In this document: positions 23,028-34,640 of the stretch, one piece after another
Layout of the letters: every line of letters starts with the position of its first letter
How positions within the stretch are numbered: position 1 is the stretch's first letter
Source of the DNA: Sialis fuliginosa
Lineage: Eukaryota > Arthropoda > Insecta > Megaloptera > Sialidae
Length of the DNA: 64,000 bases
Direction: 5' to 3'
Assembly: GCA_961205875.1 (NCBI GenBank)
Contig: OY540810.1
Location: forward strand, 1,984,001-2,048,000
Made by a program: the position numbers and the translations under genes
Notes under the pieces: generated by a model
What the model was told of the DNA's origin: nothing
Seen by the model: only the letters and a program-made list of their open reading frames with translations
Database searches by the model: none

Positions 23028-23874
23028 AAAGTAAATCGTAAAAAAAAGGAATACAAAAAATTACTCTGTTTATCAAAACGATTTTTCTACATCTTGTAAA
23101 AATTCTCTGACGATTTCGTTTGCCCTCATTTTTCAAATATCCTATCTATCAATTGAACTACTGATTTCGAATTAGCGCGCGATTTTCGTTCTGAACGAGC
23201 TGATCAACGTGCTGCCATCTGTGTACCAACTCATTAACTACATCCGCCCATATTTGTTTACTTCAACAATCGCATATTTTAAATATGTGATTGTTGAAGA
23301 AAATAGGTTATATTTTCCCTTGGTAGAGGGGCGGTATAATAATTGGGATGAAAGGGGTGAAATAGTGTTTTCCCCGAATAACTTAAAAATAGATAATTTT
23401 ATTGTAAAATGTTTCGATTGTTTTTTGTAGCTCTATTTTAGACTTTTAATTTGTAAAATTGTAAACATTAATAAAACATAATTATTATTCAAATTGTGAA
23501 CAATCAAAGATGTACATAATATGTACATCTATCTGTCCACGCAGATAAAAAAAATGTTACATATTATCTTAAGCAGGGGTTATTTTAGTGTACACCTGTT
23601 ACAATTTTGTGCGGCTCTAAAATTGAAATTTGCAGTTGTAAAAGCTAATTTGCGCAGTACAACAAATTGTAAAAAAATGTAGAGCAAAAAAAAGGTAAAA
23701 ACTTTGATCTAAACTGTGATTATATCACTGCTCTTTATTTAACTAAAATTCGCTATAAAAAAAACCTAAAATCTGAAAAATAAAACAAACCATAAATAAA
23801 TGACAACAATCAAAAATCCAATCAAGTATAAAATATATTTATTTACAACAATGTACACAAAAACCACAAATCAT
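23028..23874. other. Gene-free stretch; 3' flank of SUPT3H
   Basis: A perfect-looking hairpin (arms CTTCAACAATC and GATTGTTGAAG) lies at about 23,260-23,297. Near 23,170-23,255 the sequence is GC-balanced and non-repetitive. A polyadenylation word for the minus-strand SUPT3H gene (TTTATT on plus) lies near 23,838. Confidence 0.5.
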
Positions 23875-24744
23875 TCAGCATGCTAAATATTTATTTTTAT
23901 ATCTTCCCGAACACATCATCTTTCCCACATTAGACATTTCAAACCTCCTCATCGCCTCACGCACTTCTCCAGGCGTCAAAGCACTCTGTCCTTCCTGAAT
24001 AGGTGGACTCACTTCAAACAACACTGGATTACAATAACTATTAACCGAAACAGCTGTAAGTGGATCATTTTCCATCTTGCACATATCGTTCCTGACAACT
24101 AGAGCCAAATCTACAATCTGCGCTAGTGTTTCGTGTGCTAGATATGCTATTATATCCAAACAAGTCGTAGACATTTTAATATCTGCACTCTGGATGATCC
24201 AATCTCTTAAAGAATTCGCCATCGCTGCATCTTTTGCTACAAAAGATGTACACCGTGCTCTGAAATATTCCTTGTACTTATTCTCTTTGAGAGTCAAAGA
24301 AAGCCTATCGGCTCTCACTTCTCTTGCATATTTAACTGGATCGAATGCATCCGTATTCGAAAGTTCACCTGTTTCATCTATGCTTTCGATGAATTCAATT
24401 ATAGGGTTTTTCTTATGACGGACCACCTCAGTTGCTTCTAATAATGCTTTAGATACATCGTTTTTTAATTCCATAGCGTAATACTTTTTATTGTCTTTGC
24501 TCTTTAGGTACCTCAACAGTCGTTGCATTGCGCTTGGGTTGTGCCGCATCACAAATACCAAATCTTCATGGCTTACTACTTTAGCGTCTCTTCTATCTGC
24601 GTAAACTGTCGCTTCATAAAGGATACCTTGTAGTTGTTTTAGAAGTATAGCTTCGACCAGTCGAACTGTGTCAGTTCGAGGTTCAGAACTGTCACCAAAT
24701 CCGTGCATCATTAGTGATATTTCTTTGAAGTATGAAGTCTGCAT
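23875..24744 (-). CDS. SUPT3H: SPT3 homologue, SAGA/TFIID-like histone-fold subunit
   Basis: An intact single-exon gene of 289 residues. SPT3 is a subunit of the SAGA transcription coactivator and helps place TBP at promoters in the nucleus (established). The first 75 residues form the N-terminal histone fold (words TVRLVEAILLKQL and VVSHEDLVFVMRHN). A linker with IDETGEL follows, then a second conserved part (RDWIIQSADIKMS, IAYLAHETLAQIVDLALVVR), the second histone-fold half. Length suits the family core, without the long C-terminal tail of vertebrate forms. The first ATG is used and no upstream in-frame start is closer to family length. It diverges from WDR92, with 559 bp between the starts. 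Identity rests on recognisable sequence along the whole length. Confidence 0.93.
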   Translation of the reverse strand: MQTSYFKEISLMMHGFGDSSEPRTDTVRLVEAILLKQLQGILYEATVYADRRDAKVVSHEDLVFVMRHNPSAMQRLLRYLKSKDNKKYYAMELKNDVSKALLEATEVVRHKKNPIIEFIESIDETGELSNTDAFDPVKYAREVRADRLSLTLKENKYKEYFRARCTSFVAKDAAMANSLRDWIIQSADIKMSTTCLDIIAYLAHETLAQIVDLALVVRNDMCKMENDPLTAVSVNSYCNPVLFEVSPPIQEGQSALTPGEVREAMRRFEMSNVGKMMCSGRYKNKYLAC

Positions 24745-25303
24745 ATTGTTGGTTGGTTAAATATAACCTAAATGAATTTATAAAACATAACCTCCTTTTA
24801 TATTAGTTTGTAGTAGTTAATCAATGTTTCCAATACGATATGTCTTGATTTTTGATATTGTGTACTTTGAATTCATAAAATAATAACGTTCAAAATGAAT
24901 TATGTTTGATAGAAACTGCACAAAAATATGGTTATTAATAAATATGTTAAAGTAAACGTCAAAATGTACATTAGACCTAATATATTTTGGTCATATAGAT
25001 AACCCAGCGTTCCTCGATGATATGTTCTCGTTTTCAATTAATTATTTAAATTAAAAAAACATTAACCATGACAAATTAGATATAAAATTTCGGTAATGTA
25101 AATAATATGAAATATATTATTAGTTATTTATTAGAGAATCTTTATTTTGTGGGAAAATATAAATGTAAAATCCATTGAAAAATTAAATATCAAAGATATT
25201 TTTAAATGACATACTCTAATCAATGGATTTTGCTATGGCAACGTGATCTTGTTTAATCTATAAATTTCAATATTCAAAACAAGATGGAATATTTTTCCAA
25301 AAA
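24745..25303. promoter_or_regulatory. Divergent intergenic region SUPT3H / WDR92
   Basis: A 559-bp AT-rich gap between two oppositely oriented start codons. It must hold both promoters and 5' leaders. No TATA box or other element can be assigned with confidence. Confidence 0.45.
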
Positions 25304-26568
25304 ATGGACAATTTAAATAAACCACAAATAATCTGCACGATAGAAAAGTCTGTGAATTACACGCTACACGATTGCAAATGGGTGCCATGTTCGGCAAAAT
25401 TTATTGTGCTTGGAAACCGACCAAATTACACTGGAATCATACAGATATATGAAATCTGCAAGGGGGAATTAAAACTAGTATCAGAAATAACTAAAGAACA
25501 AGGATTTAAATGTGGAACATTCGGTGCATCCAGTTTACGAGAGAGACATTTAGCCACAGGCGGATGGAAAGGAAACCTAAGTGTTTGGTTAGGATTATGT
25601 TTTTATATATTTCTCCTATAACAGATTGTATAACGTGGTGTTTTTCAGGAATTTAGAAAAGCCACAGAAACCAGTATACAATGCACAGAAACATACAAAC
25701 ATAATAAACTGTATTGACGGTATCGGAGGGATTGGTATTGGCTGCGGAGCTCCAGAAATTGTAACAGGCTCGGCAGATGGTAGCGTAATGGTTTGGGATG
25801 TTCGACAGAAAGATGAACCTGTCGCACACATGCAAGTCAGGGACGGGGAGAATAAACGTGACTGTTGGGCTGTCGCAGCTGGTAACAGTTATAACGCAGA
25901 AGAACGGACTGTCGTAGCCGGCTATGATAACGGTGATATTAAAATGTTTGATTTAAGAAAAATGGCTGTACAATGGGAGACAAATGTTCGAAATGGAGTA
26001 AGTCTAATAAATAATAAACATTTTTACATATTTTGATACGATAATTTGCAGGTATGTGGCTTAGAGTTTGACAGAAAAGACATAGAAATGAACAAGCTGG
26101 TCGCAGCGACACTAGAGAACAAAGTTCACGTATGGGATATGAGAACGCAGCATCCGCAACACGGCTACGCAAGTCTGTCCGAGAGATGTGGTGTTTCCAG
26201 CAAACCTGCCAACAGCACTGTCTGGATGTGCCGACACCTACCACAGAACAGAGACCTATTTGTCACAGGTGGAGGTGCTGGATCTCTGTGTCTCTGGAAA
26301 TAGTTAGTAAACATTCCTACTTAACGTTTACAATTTTTAATTTTCATCTATCTATTTTAGTAACTATCCAGATAAACGGACGACCGAAGATAGCGAAGGT
26401 GTGTCACAGGGGGTAATAGGAAGTTTGTCTCTTCTTCAGAATATTAGCGTATCGACTCAACCAGTCACTTCACTGGATTGGTCTCCGGATAAACTAGGAC
26501 TAGCTGTGTGCACATCTTACGATCAAACCCTGAGGGTTATTATAACAACAAAATTGAATTTGCACTGA
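25304..26568 (+). CDS. WDR92: WD repeat protein 92 / Monad (DNAAF10)
   Basis: Four exons: 25,304-25,587; 25,649-25,997; 26,052-26,302; 26,361-26,568, giving 363 residues (human form 357). It is a WD40 beta-propeller that works with the R2TP/prefoldin-like complex and with axonemal dynein preassembly in the cytoplasm (established). Family signatures run the full length: [67 protein letters not shown] and LDWSPDK. Splice joins restore family words across borders, for example Val-Trp-Asn-Leu over intron 1 and Trp-Lys-Tyr over intron 3. AATAAA follows the stop at 26,613. A continuous ORF of the first exon runs past the donor but loses similarity there. Confidence 0.95.
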
Positions 26569-26612
26569 ATCATTTATGTTAATGTTAATTTATTTTAATG
26601 TTTATTAATGTT

Positions 26613-26618
26613 AATAAA
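26613..26618 (+). terminator. Polyadenylation signal of WDR92
   Basis: Canonical AATAAA 45 bp after the stop codon. Confidence 0.7.
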
Positions 26619-27463
26619 GACCTATTTGTAATATATTATAGTCTCATAAATAAATTGAAATATATTTTATAACTGTTTTTATTTTTATTTATAAGATTGA
26701 ATCTAAACTAAATCTAAAAAAGGAACTATTCCCATCAGGTTAGCTGTCAATTGTTAGTTTTAAAAACATGTTTAATTAAAATGGGAAATTGTTTTGAAGA
26801 ATTAGACTTATTTTCTTTATAAATGAAAATAAATATTCTAATTGTTAAACGTATGTATTATAATCACTGATTTAATTGTTAAAGTTAGGTTGTATTAGTT
26901 CCGATTTTTACCACTGAAGGTGTCGCTACCATCGACGACAACAATAAAGAGGAAAAATTTGTGAGTTTGTTTGTTTCGTTTGTTTATTAACGTTAATCTC
27001 ATTAAGTACTGAACCGATTTGCACGAAATTTTCACCAACATCTTCCTTATTATCTTCCGAGTAACAGAGTATGTAACATCACGCTATTGTGACAGTAAAA
27101 ACCAGAGATATATAAAAATTATGCGTGGAGGAAATGACAAAACATGTACCTAGAATGTTAATAGTACATACTGAAGTTTATTTTCGTTGGTGAAAGGGTT
27201 AAATATATCATAGATTTTTAAACACCAAAATTTTTAAGAAACTATGTATAATGTAATGCAAAATAAGCATTTTGTGAATTTTTAACAAAATTTGAAATAT
27301 TTGACCCTCCACGACTCACAGAGTATAATCTGTGAACCACTGTTTAAGAACCACTGAAATAGATGATGCAACATTTTTGCTATGGCTATAGATACTTCAG
27401 CATGTCATATGGTTGTCAAAGTTAACCTAAAATTCGAAAAATAAACTATTTTAAGGTTTAAAA
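26619..27463. other. Intergenic region WDR92 to eIF2B-epsilon
   Basis: AT-rich. Around 26,960-27,100 the wording TTAAGTACTGAACCGATTTG resembles an eroded interspersed repeat. The 5' leader and promoter of eIF2B-epsilon must lie at the right end. No gene seen. Confidence 0.45.
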
Positions 27464-30400
27464 ATGTCTAGAAAAAAGAGTATGGTCGAGAAAGACGATG
27501 TCGTCCAAGCAGTTATTGTTGCTGATAATTTCAGCAAAATATTTGCACCTGTATCAGAAGACATGCCAATTGTAAGACAGAATTTACGCAATTTATATAA
27601 CTTGATACAATACTAGATTTATGTTTTAGTGTCTATTACCCCTGGTGAACGTACCAATTATAGATTATATGTTGGAATCTTTAGCTTTAGGTGGTATAAA
27701 TGAAGTTTTCCTATTTTGTTGTACGCATGTCGACCTGATAAAAGAACACATAAGGTTAGTTACTGACAGCTGAAAATTTGATTGTTAAGTAATTTAATTG
27801 TTTTTTTAAGAAAGAGTAAAGAAAATTCTGTAGGATGGGCTATTACGATGTCTATAAATATAATAGTATCAGAAAGCTGCCGTTCTTTCGGTGACGTCAT
27901 GAGAGATTTAGACGCAAAAGGTCTTCTTCGGAGTGATTTTATTCTTTTTGGTTCAAATATCATAACGAATATAAATTTCTTGCCTATCCTTGAAAAACAT
28001 AAGTACGTAAAATATACATATATACTTATTATTCATTAATTGCATTTAAATATAATTACATAGGCAATTTTCTAAGAAAGATAAAGGTGCAGCGATGACT
28101 TTAGTTTATAAAGAGGCAGCTCCTGGCCAACGAGGAAGATGTTCACAGCAAGAGTTTGTACTCGTTTCCGATAAATTGACAAACAGAATTCTATGTCAAC
28201 ATAAACTAGCCAAACTACCTCACTCTTCGAAAATTAACATACCGCTTGTAAGTCAAATTTAAAAATAATCTCTTTAAAAAATAATTTCATCCACAATTTG
28301 CTCGATAGGAAATTTTACTTGAACATTCTAAAGTAGAAATCCATCACGACTTGCAAGAAACCAACATCGCTATTTGTTCTCCGACAGCTCTTTCTTTATT
28401 TTCCGATAACTTTGATTTCCAAACGCGTGATGATTTTGTCAGGGGCTTGTTGGTTGACGAAGAAATCACAAGCAATACAATTTACTGGTACAAAACAACA
28501 GACTATGCCGCTTCTGTCACCAATTGGTACATGTACCACGCTGTCAGGTGATTATAAAGAAACCATGTGTACCAACTACATGTACTTATTACTAGAATAT
28601 TTTTAAACTCATTGTTGAATTTGGTAAAACTTTAGTTTAGCATGTACACACAGATTTCATAGTTTTGTTTGTTGGTACTAGATTATTTTGGTGTTAAACC
28701 TTGAAATTTATTCCAGTCATGATGTTATCCATCGATGGGTTTACCCGTTAGTTATTGAAATGGGAATATCAGCTCAAGAATACACATACATGCACTTAAG
28801 GAATAATATATACCGTTGTAAAAACGTCAAATTAGCATTGTAAGTTTGTATGATTCAAACAAAATGTATCTTTAAATCATTCGTAATATTTCTATGATTA
28901 TTTCAGAGGTAGCAATCTCGAAGAAGACGTAGTAATTGGCACCGACAGTGCAATCGCCGAAAAAACAAAAATATCACGTTCTGTAATAGGCAGCCGATGT
29001 CACATAGGACAAAACGTATCAATCATAGATTCGTACATACTAGACGGAGTAACCGTTGGTGATAACTGTAAAATTAGCTTCAGTATCGTGGGACCACAAT
29101 CTAGCCTAGGTGCAGGGGTTCAACTATCGGAGAGCTGTGTTTTGGGGACATCTGTATTCCTACCTGATAACGTCAAAGTCAATAGTGCAATGATACAGTC
29201 TACTAAACCAGCGAAAGGTAACCACTTAATAATAGGTTATCGCATGCAAAGTTAACTGACTGTATTTTCAGTTAAACAAGAAGACGTATTTGGGAACAAA
29301 GCGTACCGAGTACACAAGTTCCTAGACGAAGGGGACGAAGGCGAATCAGATGAAGAAATTAAAGCCATGATACCACGACTGTACATAGAATCGGACAAGT
29401 CTGACATCGAGTCAGAGAGTGAAGAATCAACTATAAGCGATGATGAAATGTCTCACATGGCTTCCCCTGCTCCGGACGACACAAAAAGTCAATGTTTAAT
29501 TCTGATAGTATTTGTTAATTGTATTAAAATGAATTATTCTTATTTTAGTGTTCTACAGCGAAGTTATTGATAGTTTGGCTCGTGGATATGATGATAAACT
29601 TCCTTGTGATAATTTAATATTAGAAATAAACTCTTCCAGATATGCTTACAATGTTACATTGCAAGAGGTTAGTGCAATAATTATATTATAAATTAAAAAC
29701 ATATTTCCTGTTTTACAGTTAGTACTTTGGAACTATAAATGTCAAAAATTCAAGGGGTAATTTCATCCCCTTAGAGTAAATCTCTGCAACAAAAAATCGT
29801 CTTTATTAAAATAATTCTGTAAGAAATTGACTCACTTCAAAAGCACAATAAATTTTAGAGGTTATATAATATAATTTATTATTTATTTCTCAAATATTAT
29901 ATTAATACTAATATAATGGAAGGCATTCCATTATCCCCTGTCTCTAGGAATATTAAATTAAAGGTTAGTTCATTTAAAATTGATTGTTATATTTCAAAAT
30001 TTTTAAAGTTCATTGTTGAATTTTCAAATCATTAATGTCGGTTTGGGTGGTTTTATTAATTATGTAAAATTATGTGTATGTATATAATAGATACTTCTTT
30101 CGTATTTTTTTCCAAAATAATGTCGAAAAAACGCTGAAAATAATCCTCTATTCAAATGAGAAATTCCCCGCAAAAACGTGCACTCAAAGTCACGTGGTAT
30201 GCGTGACATCAGCTACTTAACAAACTGAAACCAACCAATAGGGATTAAGTATTTTGACGTTTAACATATTTTCTGCCGTCACACCAGTGACAGATGTGCC
30301 AGACGCGTTTGTGATCACATGACAAACAGGCTAAAAATTATAATTTTAAATTAGGTTATAGTGTTATACATAGTACATTTTAGAATTTATTATCAATAGT

Positions 30401-31340
30401 GTCAAATACCCTATTGTATGCAGAATACTTCACCTTAGTAAAAATAAGTTGTGAGAGTGTAACAATGTGTAAATTGATATCGTTCTAAACGTGAATACAA
30501 TACTATATAGCTACCAAATTATTTGAGATTTTAAAACGCAAATGAAGTTTATAAGTTTTATAGTTCCAAAATGCTATATCAATAGGGTCATTTTTATATA
30601 TTTTATAAATAAATATAATATTTTAGGTAAATTATAACGTAATGAAAGCTATTTTATGTCTTCCGGTCCAAGTTTTTAAAGAAGGTCAATATCTTAGTAC
30701 GTTAGTGAGTCTACTTAAATATTTCTTACCTATCATTAAGAATTATATAAAAAACGCAGAGTCAATGATGGACTGTCTGCATGCTACGGAGGTAAATTCA
30801 AAATAAACGTAAAAAATAAATAAAAGGATTTTTTTATATAAATTCAAATTGTCACATAATCTATTTAAGCTCAATCCATTTTCCAAAAAACTGGAAAACA
30901 ATAATTTCTGCTTGAAAATTAAAATTTTTGTTCTGATTTTTTTGAATTCAAATCGAAACAAAAAATCAAAAAGTATATATTACAAATTACAAACTTCATA
31001 ATGCTTTTTAAACGATCCTTCTACGATTATTTTTATTGACGATGATATGACAATTTTAATTTAATAGAAAAAATTATTTTGTTTTAATTTTTTTGACGAG
31101 ATTAAAATTTATTATTATTATTATTATATTACTTAGGATGCAGCAGAAACATATGACGAACTGTTACAATGCTCAACAAAGGTTATACATTGGTTCTACG
31201 ATAACGATATTCTATCAGAAGAAATCATTATCAACTGGCACGGGAAAATAGGCTCCGAAATGGAAATCAAGGAACTGCTACTACCGTTCATTAAGTGGCT
31301 GAAAGAAGCAGAAGAAGAAACGGATTCCGATGATGAGTAA
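27464..31340 (+). CDS. EIF2B5: Translation initiation factor eIF2B subunit epsilon
   Basis: Eleven exons: 27,464-27,571; 27,630-27,754; 27,811-28,002; 28,064-28,247; 28,309-28,547; 28,717-28,839; 28,907-29,217; 29,272-29,487; 29,549-29,667; 30,627-30,791; 31,137-31,340. All junctions are in phase, giving 661 residues (fly about 670). This is the catalytic subunit of the cytoplasmic eIF2 guanine-nucleotide exchange factor. The N-terminal nucleotidyltransferase-like domain has [10 protein letters not shown] and [15 protein letters not shown]. The left-handed beta-helix has the hexapeptide-type run around [11 protein letters not shown] to [10 protein letters not shown]. An acidic linker (exon 8) precedes the C-terminal W2/HEAT domain, which begins near [14 protein letters not shown] and ends in the acidic EEETDSDDE. 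Intron 9 is the longest (959 bp). The gene converges with ZAD-ZNF 1. Confidence 0.95.
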
Positions 31341-31655
31341 TTTTATATTTTTATAAAACAACTGTTAAAAATACAAAATCGTTATTTACGCGAAATGTAC
31401 TTTTTATTTACCACTTTTACAATACAAACAATATATTTTACTAAACGATGTTTGCTTCATCGCCATATCCAAAGGATGGGGGAAGCTATGTGCTCATTTC
31501 TCAAAACACAAAAATTCTGATTACAAAATTTACACTTACTTCAACCTATTTTCATCTGAAATGTCTGTGTGTCTGTATACAAACAATTGAATAATAAATA
31601 CATACATAAATATCACTGGGTGTATATTACAAATTATAAATACATTTTATTATTA

Positions 31656-34296
31656 TCACGTAACTTTGTCGTCGTGTTTGAGACGATGCAACGCAAGGTT
31701 CCTCTGCATTGCGAATGCCTTCCCGCAGACCGTGCACTGGTACGGCCTTTCATTGCTGTGTATTCGTAGATGATACTTGAGATGTCCTGCCTGGTTGAAT
31801 CGTTTGTCACACACAGCGCAAACGTGAGGTTTACTACCTGTAGAACATTGATAGAGTCGATTACATGGCGAAAAATAAATCTATTTTTACCGACTTCAAT
31901 TTTTTTATGTATTTTCGGGCATAACTCTGATGAATATGCACTGATTTGGACGATTTTTTGTTTGTTTGAAAGAGAATTCTCCCGAGGTGGTATCATATAA
32001 ATTTTATCAGAATCTGACCATGGACTTAAAAAAGGAGGGGTTTTTTAATTCCGCTGTTTATATTTTTTATTCTAATCCCATTGAACAATGAGAAATTTTT
32101 ATTTAAAACTAGCTGTTACCCGCGAATTTCGTTCGTGTGGAATTTAGGTTAGGTAAAACTGTCACTCATCAAGAAAAAGAAGTAGAAGTTAGGTAATACA
32201 GATTTCTATTATAATAGTCGATAAAACAGGTCACACGTACAAATATCACACATATTTTTTTATCTAATAAATTTTTCGGAATAAAAAGTAGCCTATGTTC
32301 TTCCTCAGAATGCAAGCTATCCTCCTGCCAAATTTCATCACAATCGGTTCAGCAGTTTAACCATAAAAATGTGACAAACAGACAGACAGAAATTTATAAT
32401 ATTAGTACGAATATATCTTTGTACAAGCAGGGGGGGGTTAATAATTTTAGTGCCCTTAATCGTATAATTAATTATTTAGTTGATTTTTGTAAATTTAATC
32501 CCCCAATAAATGCAGTTTGTACAAAACGTTGCTGCCTTTAATTTTAATAGACAAATGATACAATACCTGTATGAACGTAGCTATGAGTCTGGAGTCCTAG
32601 TTTTCGTTTAAACGATTTAGAGCACACATTACAGCTGTATTTCTTCTCGTCTGTATGGATCAGGGAATGTGTTTTAAGGGCCCCTTGCTGAGTGAAAGAC
32701 TTGTTACAAACTTCACACCTGAATTATTATTTTATACATTAATTATTAACACTAATAAATAAACTGTTATAAATCGATTTAATTGTATAAGTTTGAAGTT
32801 TATATTTGGCTACATTTTTTATGGTTTCTTCAGGTATTTCTAGAATTGCCAATTTTTCCGAAACTAAATTCTACGAGATGTTGTCATATACACTAGTGTA
32901 GCCCTGAAGGGGAAGGCAAAAGAAAAGAATAAGACATATATGTTATGATTGTTATAATATTGTTATCTTACTTCTGTCAACAATCCGAATTTACAGTTAA
33001 ACATTTGTAGAATCTATTTATTATTTACTGCTTCATATTTGCCACTGTCCAAATACGTACCTATAAGGTCTAATGCCTGAATGAACTCTACCATGTATCA
33101 CAAGGAACGCCTTTGTACTGAAAGTTTTGCCACACTCGCTACACAGGAACTCTTTGACTGCCTGACTTGCCTTTCTGCTGCTTTTAACACCTCCATCATC
33201 GTCATTTTGGTCGTGTCTCTTCCTGTGCATTCTCAACTGTCCGAGCTGTTTGAAGCTCTTACCTAAAGTGACCACCAGATTTTAAATTTGCAATAGGTTA
33301 CGCTATAAACTTTTTAAATTAATTATATATATTTTTGTAATAATTTACAATCACTGTTTACTAATTGATGTTAAATATTGCTACTGCATGCTGGTATTAT
33401 TGAAAACAATTGGCTTTAGACCCTCACCACAGACGTCGCAAGAGAACATCGCGACGTCAGCGTGCGTGCGAAGGTGCTCTGTCAGTGTAGGAGCCTGGAT
33501 GAAGCCACGGCCACACACAGGGCACACATGGGGCCTCTGCCCCGTGTGGATCATCGTATGACGACGTAGGTTACCTCGACTGGAAGGAAGAACATTTAGT
33601 TTTGATTAAACTAAGTTACAGAATAAACTTACCTGAGAAATCTCAAATCACAAAGTTCACATTTAAATGGTTTTTCTCTTGTATGAGACCTTATGTGTGT
33701 CTCAAGTTTAGATCCGCTAACAAAACTCTTAGGGCACAAACTACACGAGTATTTCAAGTTTTTATGCAGTTGTTTATAATGCTTAGACAACTCGCTAGAT
33801 GTTAAAAATTGTTCATCACACTTTCGACACTTAAACAACGAACTATCACGTTTTTTTTCACTTTTCTCCACTTTACTTTCAACATCTGTATCCGTTTTAT
33901 CGTCGTAATCATGAAATCCGTCAAATAAAGTTTCTTCTTTAATAGGATACACGTTTTTATTTTCATAAACCGAATGTAGAAACTTATCGGAGTTTTCACA
34001 TCTTTTCTTGAAGTTGTAAGCTTCGTTCATCGATTTTATGCATTCGGTGCATATCAACGATGGTAATCCATCGTTATTTGATATCTATTTGACGAAAATA
34101 AAAGAGAAATCAGTACGTTTTGATTAAATTTAAAAAATATTGCATTTACCTGTACAGAAGAGCATGCCATTAACATATCGGCAATAGAAATGTTGAAATT
34201 ATTTGAGTACGGTTCGAATATAGACTTTAAATCTCCTTCAGATAAACATGTTCTACATACTGTTTTATAGTATAACTTGTTTTGATCGTTATCCAT
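31656..34296 (-). CDS. ZAD-C2H2 zinc-finger protein 1
   Basis: Six exons on the minus strand: 34,150-34,296; 33,633-34,084; 33,428-33,579; 33,061-33,262; 32,567-32,718; 31,656-31,837; 428 residues. The ZAD zinc-binding dimerisation domain has Cys14, Cys17, Cys61 and Cys64, the pairs being split by the phase-0 intron 1 after Val-Gln. An acidic linker follows (residues 95-130), then ten C2H2 fingers from about residue 134 to the end. Fingers 5 and 6 are separated by a 20-residue spacer rich in Asp and Ser. Several introns cut fingers between the Cys pair and the helix. Likely a nuclear DNA-binding regulator; targets unknown. A family A element sits in intron 5. The start codon is 345 bp from that of ZAD-ZNF 2, head to head. 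Confidence 0.9.
32107..32413 (+). repeat. Family A element in ZAD-ZNF 1 intron 5
   Basis: Starts CTAGCTGTTACCCGCG and ends in the GACAGACAGAC tail with TTTATAATATTAGTACG. It lies antisense to the host gene and is nearly complete. Confidence 0.8.
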
Positions 34297-34640
34297 TTTT
34301 TAAATGCGTAAATAATAACTGTTATTACTAGAAGACATTATTTGACAAGACAATATGACAACAAATAAACATAGATGAAAGGCATTGGCCTTATTTATGC
34401 CTGTAACGAAACGGAGAACGAAGTTCTACTGTAACATTTATCAGGAAGGTATAATTCGGTATATTTTGTGACATCTATTGAAAATCAACCCGTTAATTAA
34501 AACAATATGTATTTTATCATAAAATTATCACCATTTAATTAAAATAAAAAGTAATCATAATGCATCAAAAAAATTCATGTAAATACGATTCAGTTCCCAT
34601 TCCTTATATTATTATTGACCTTAGTTTTTTTATTTAAAAA
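34297..34640. promoter_or_regulatory. Divergent intergenic region, ZAD-ZNF 1 / ZAD-ZNF 2
   Basis: A 344-bp gap between two divergent start codons of related genes, so it holds both promoters. AT-rich; no motif assignable by eye. Confidence 0.5.
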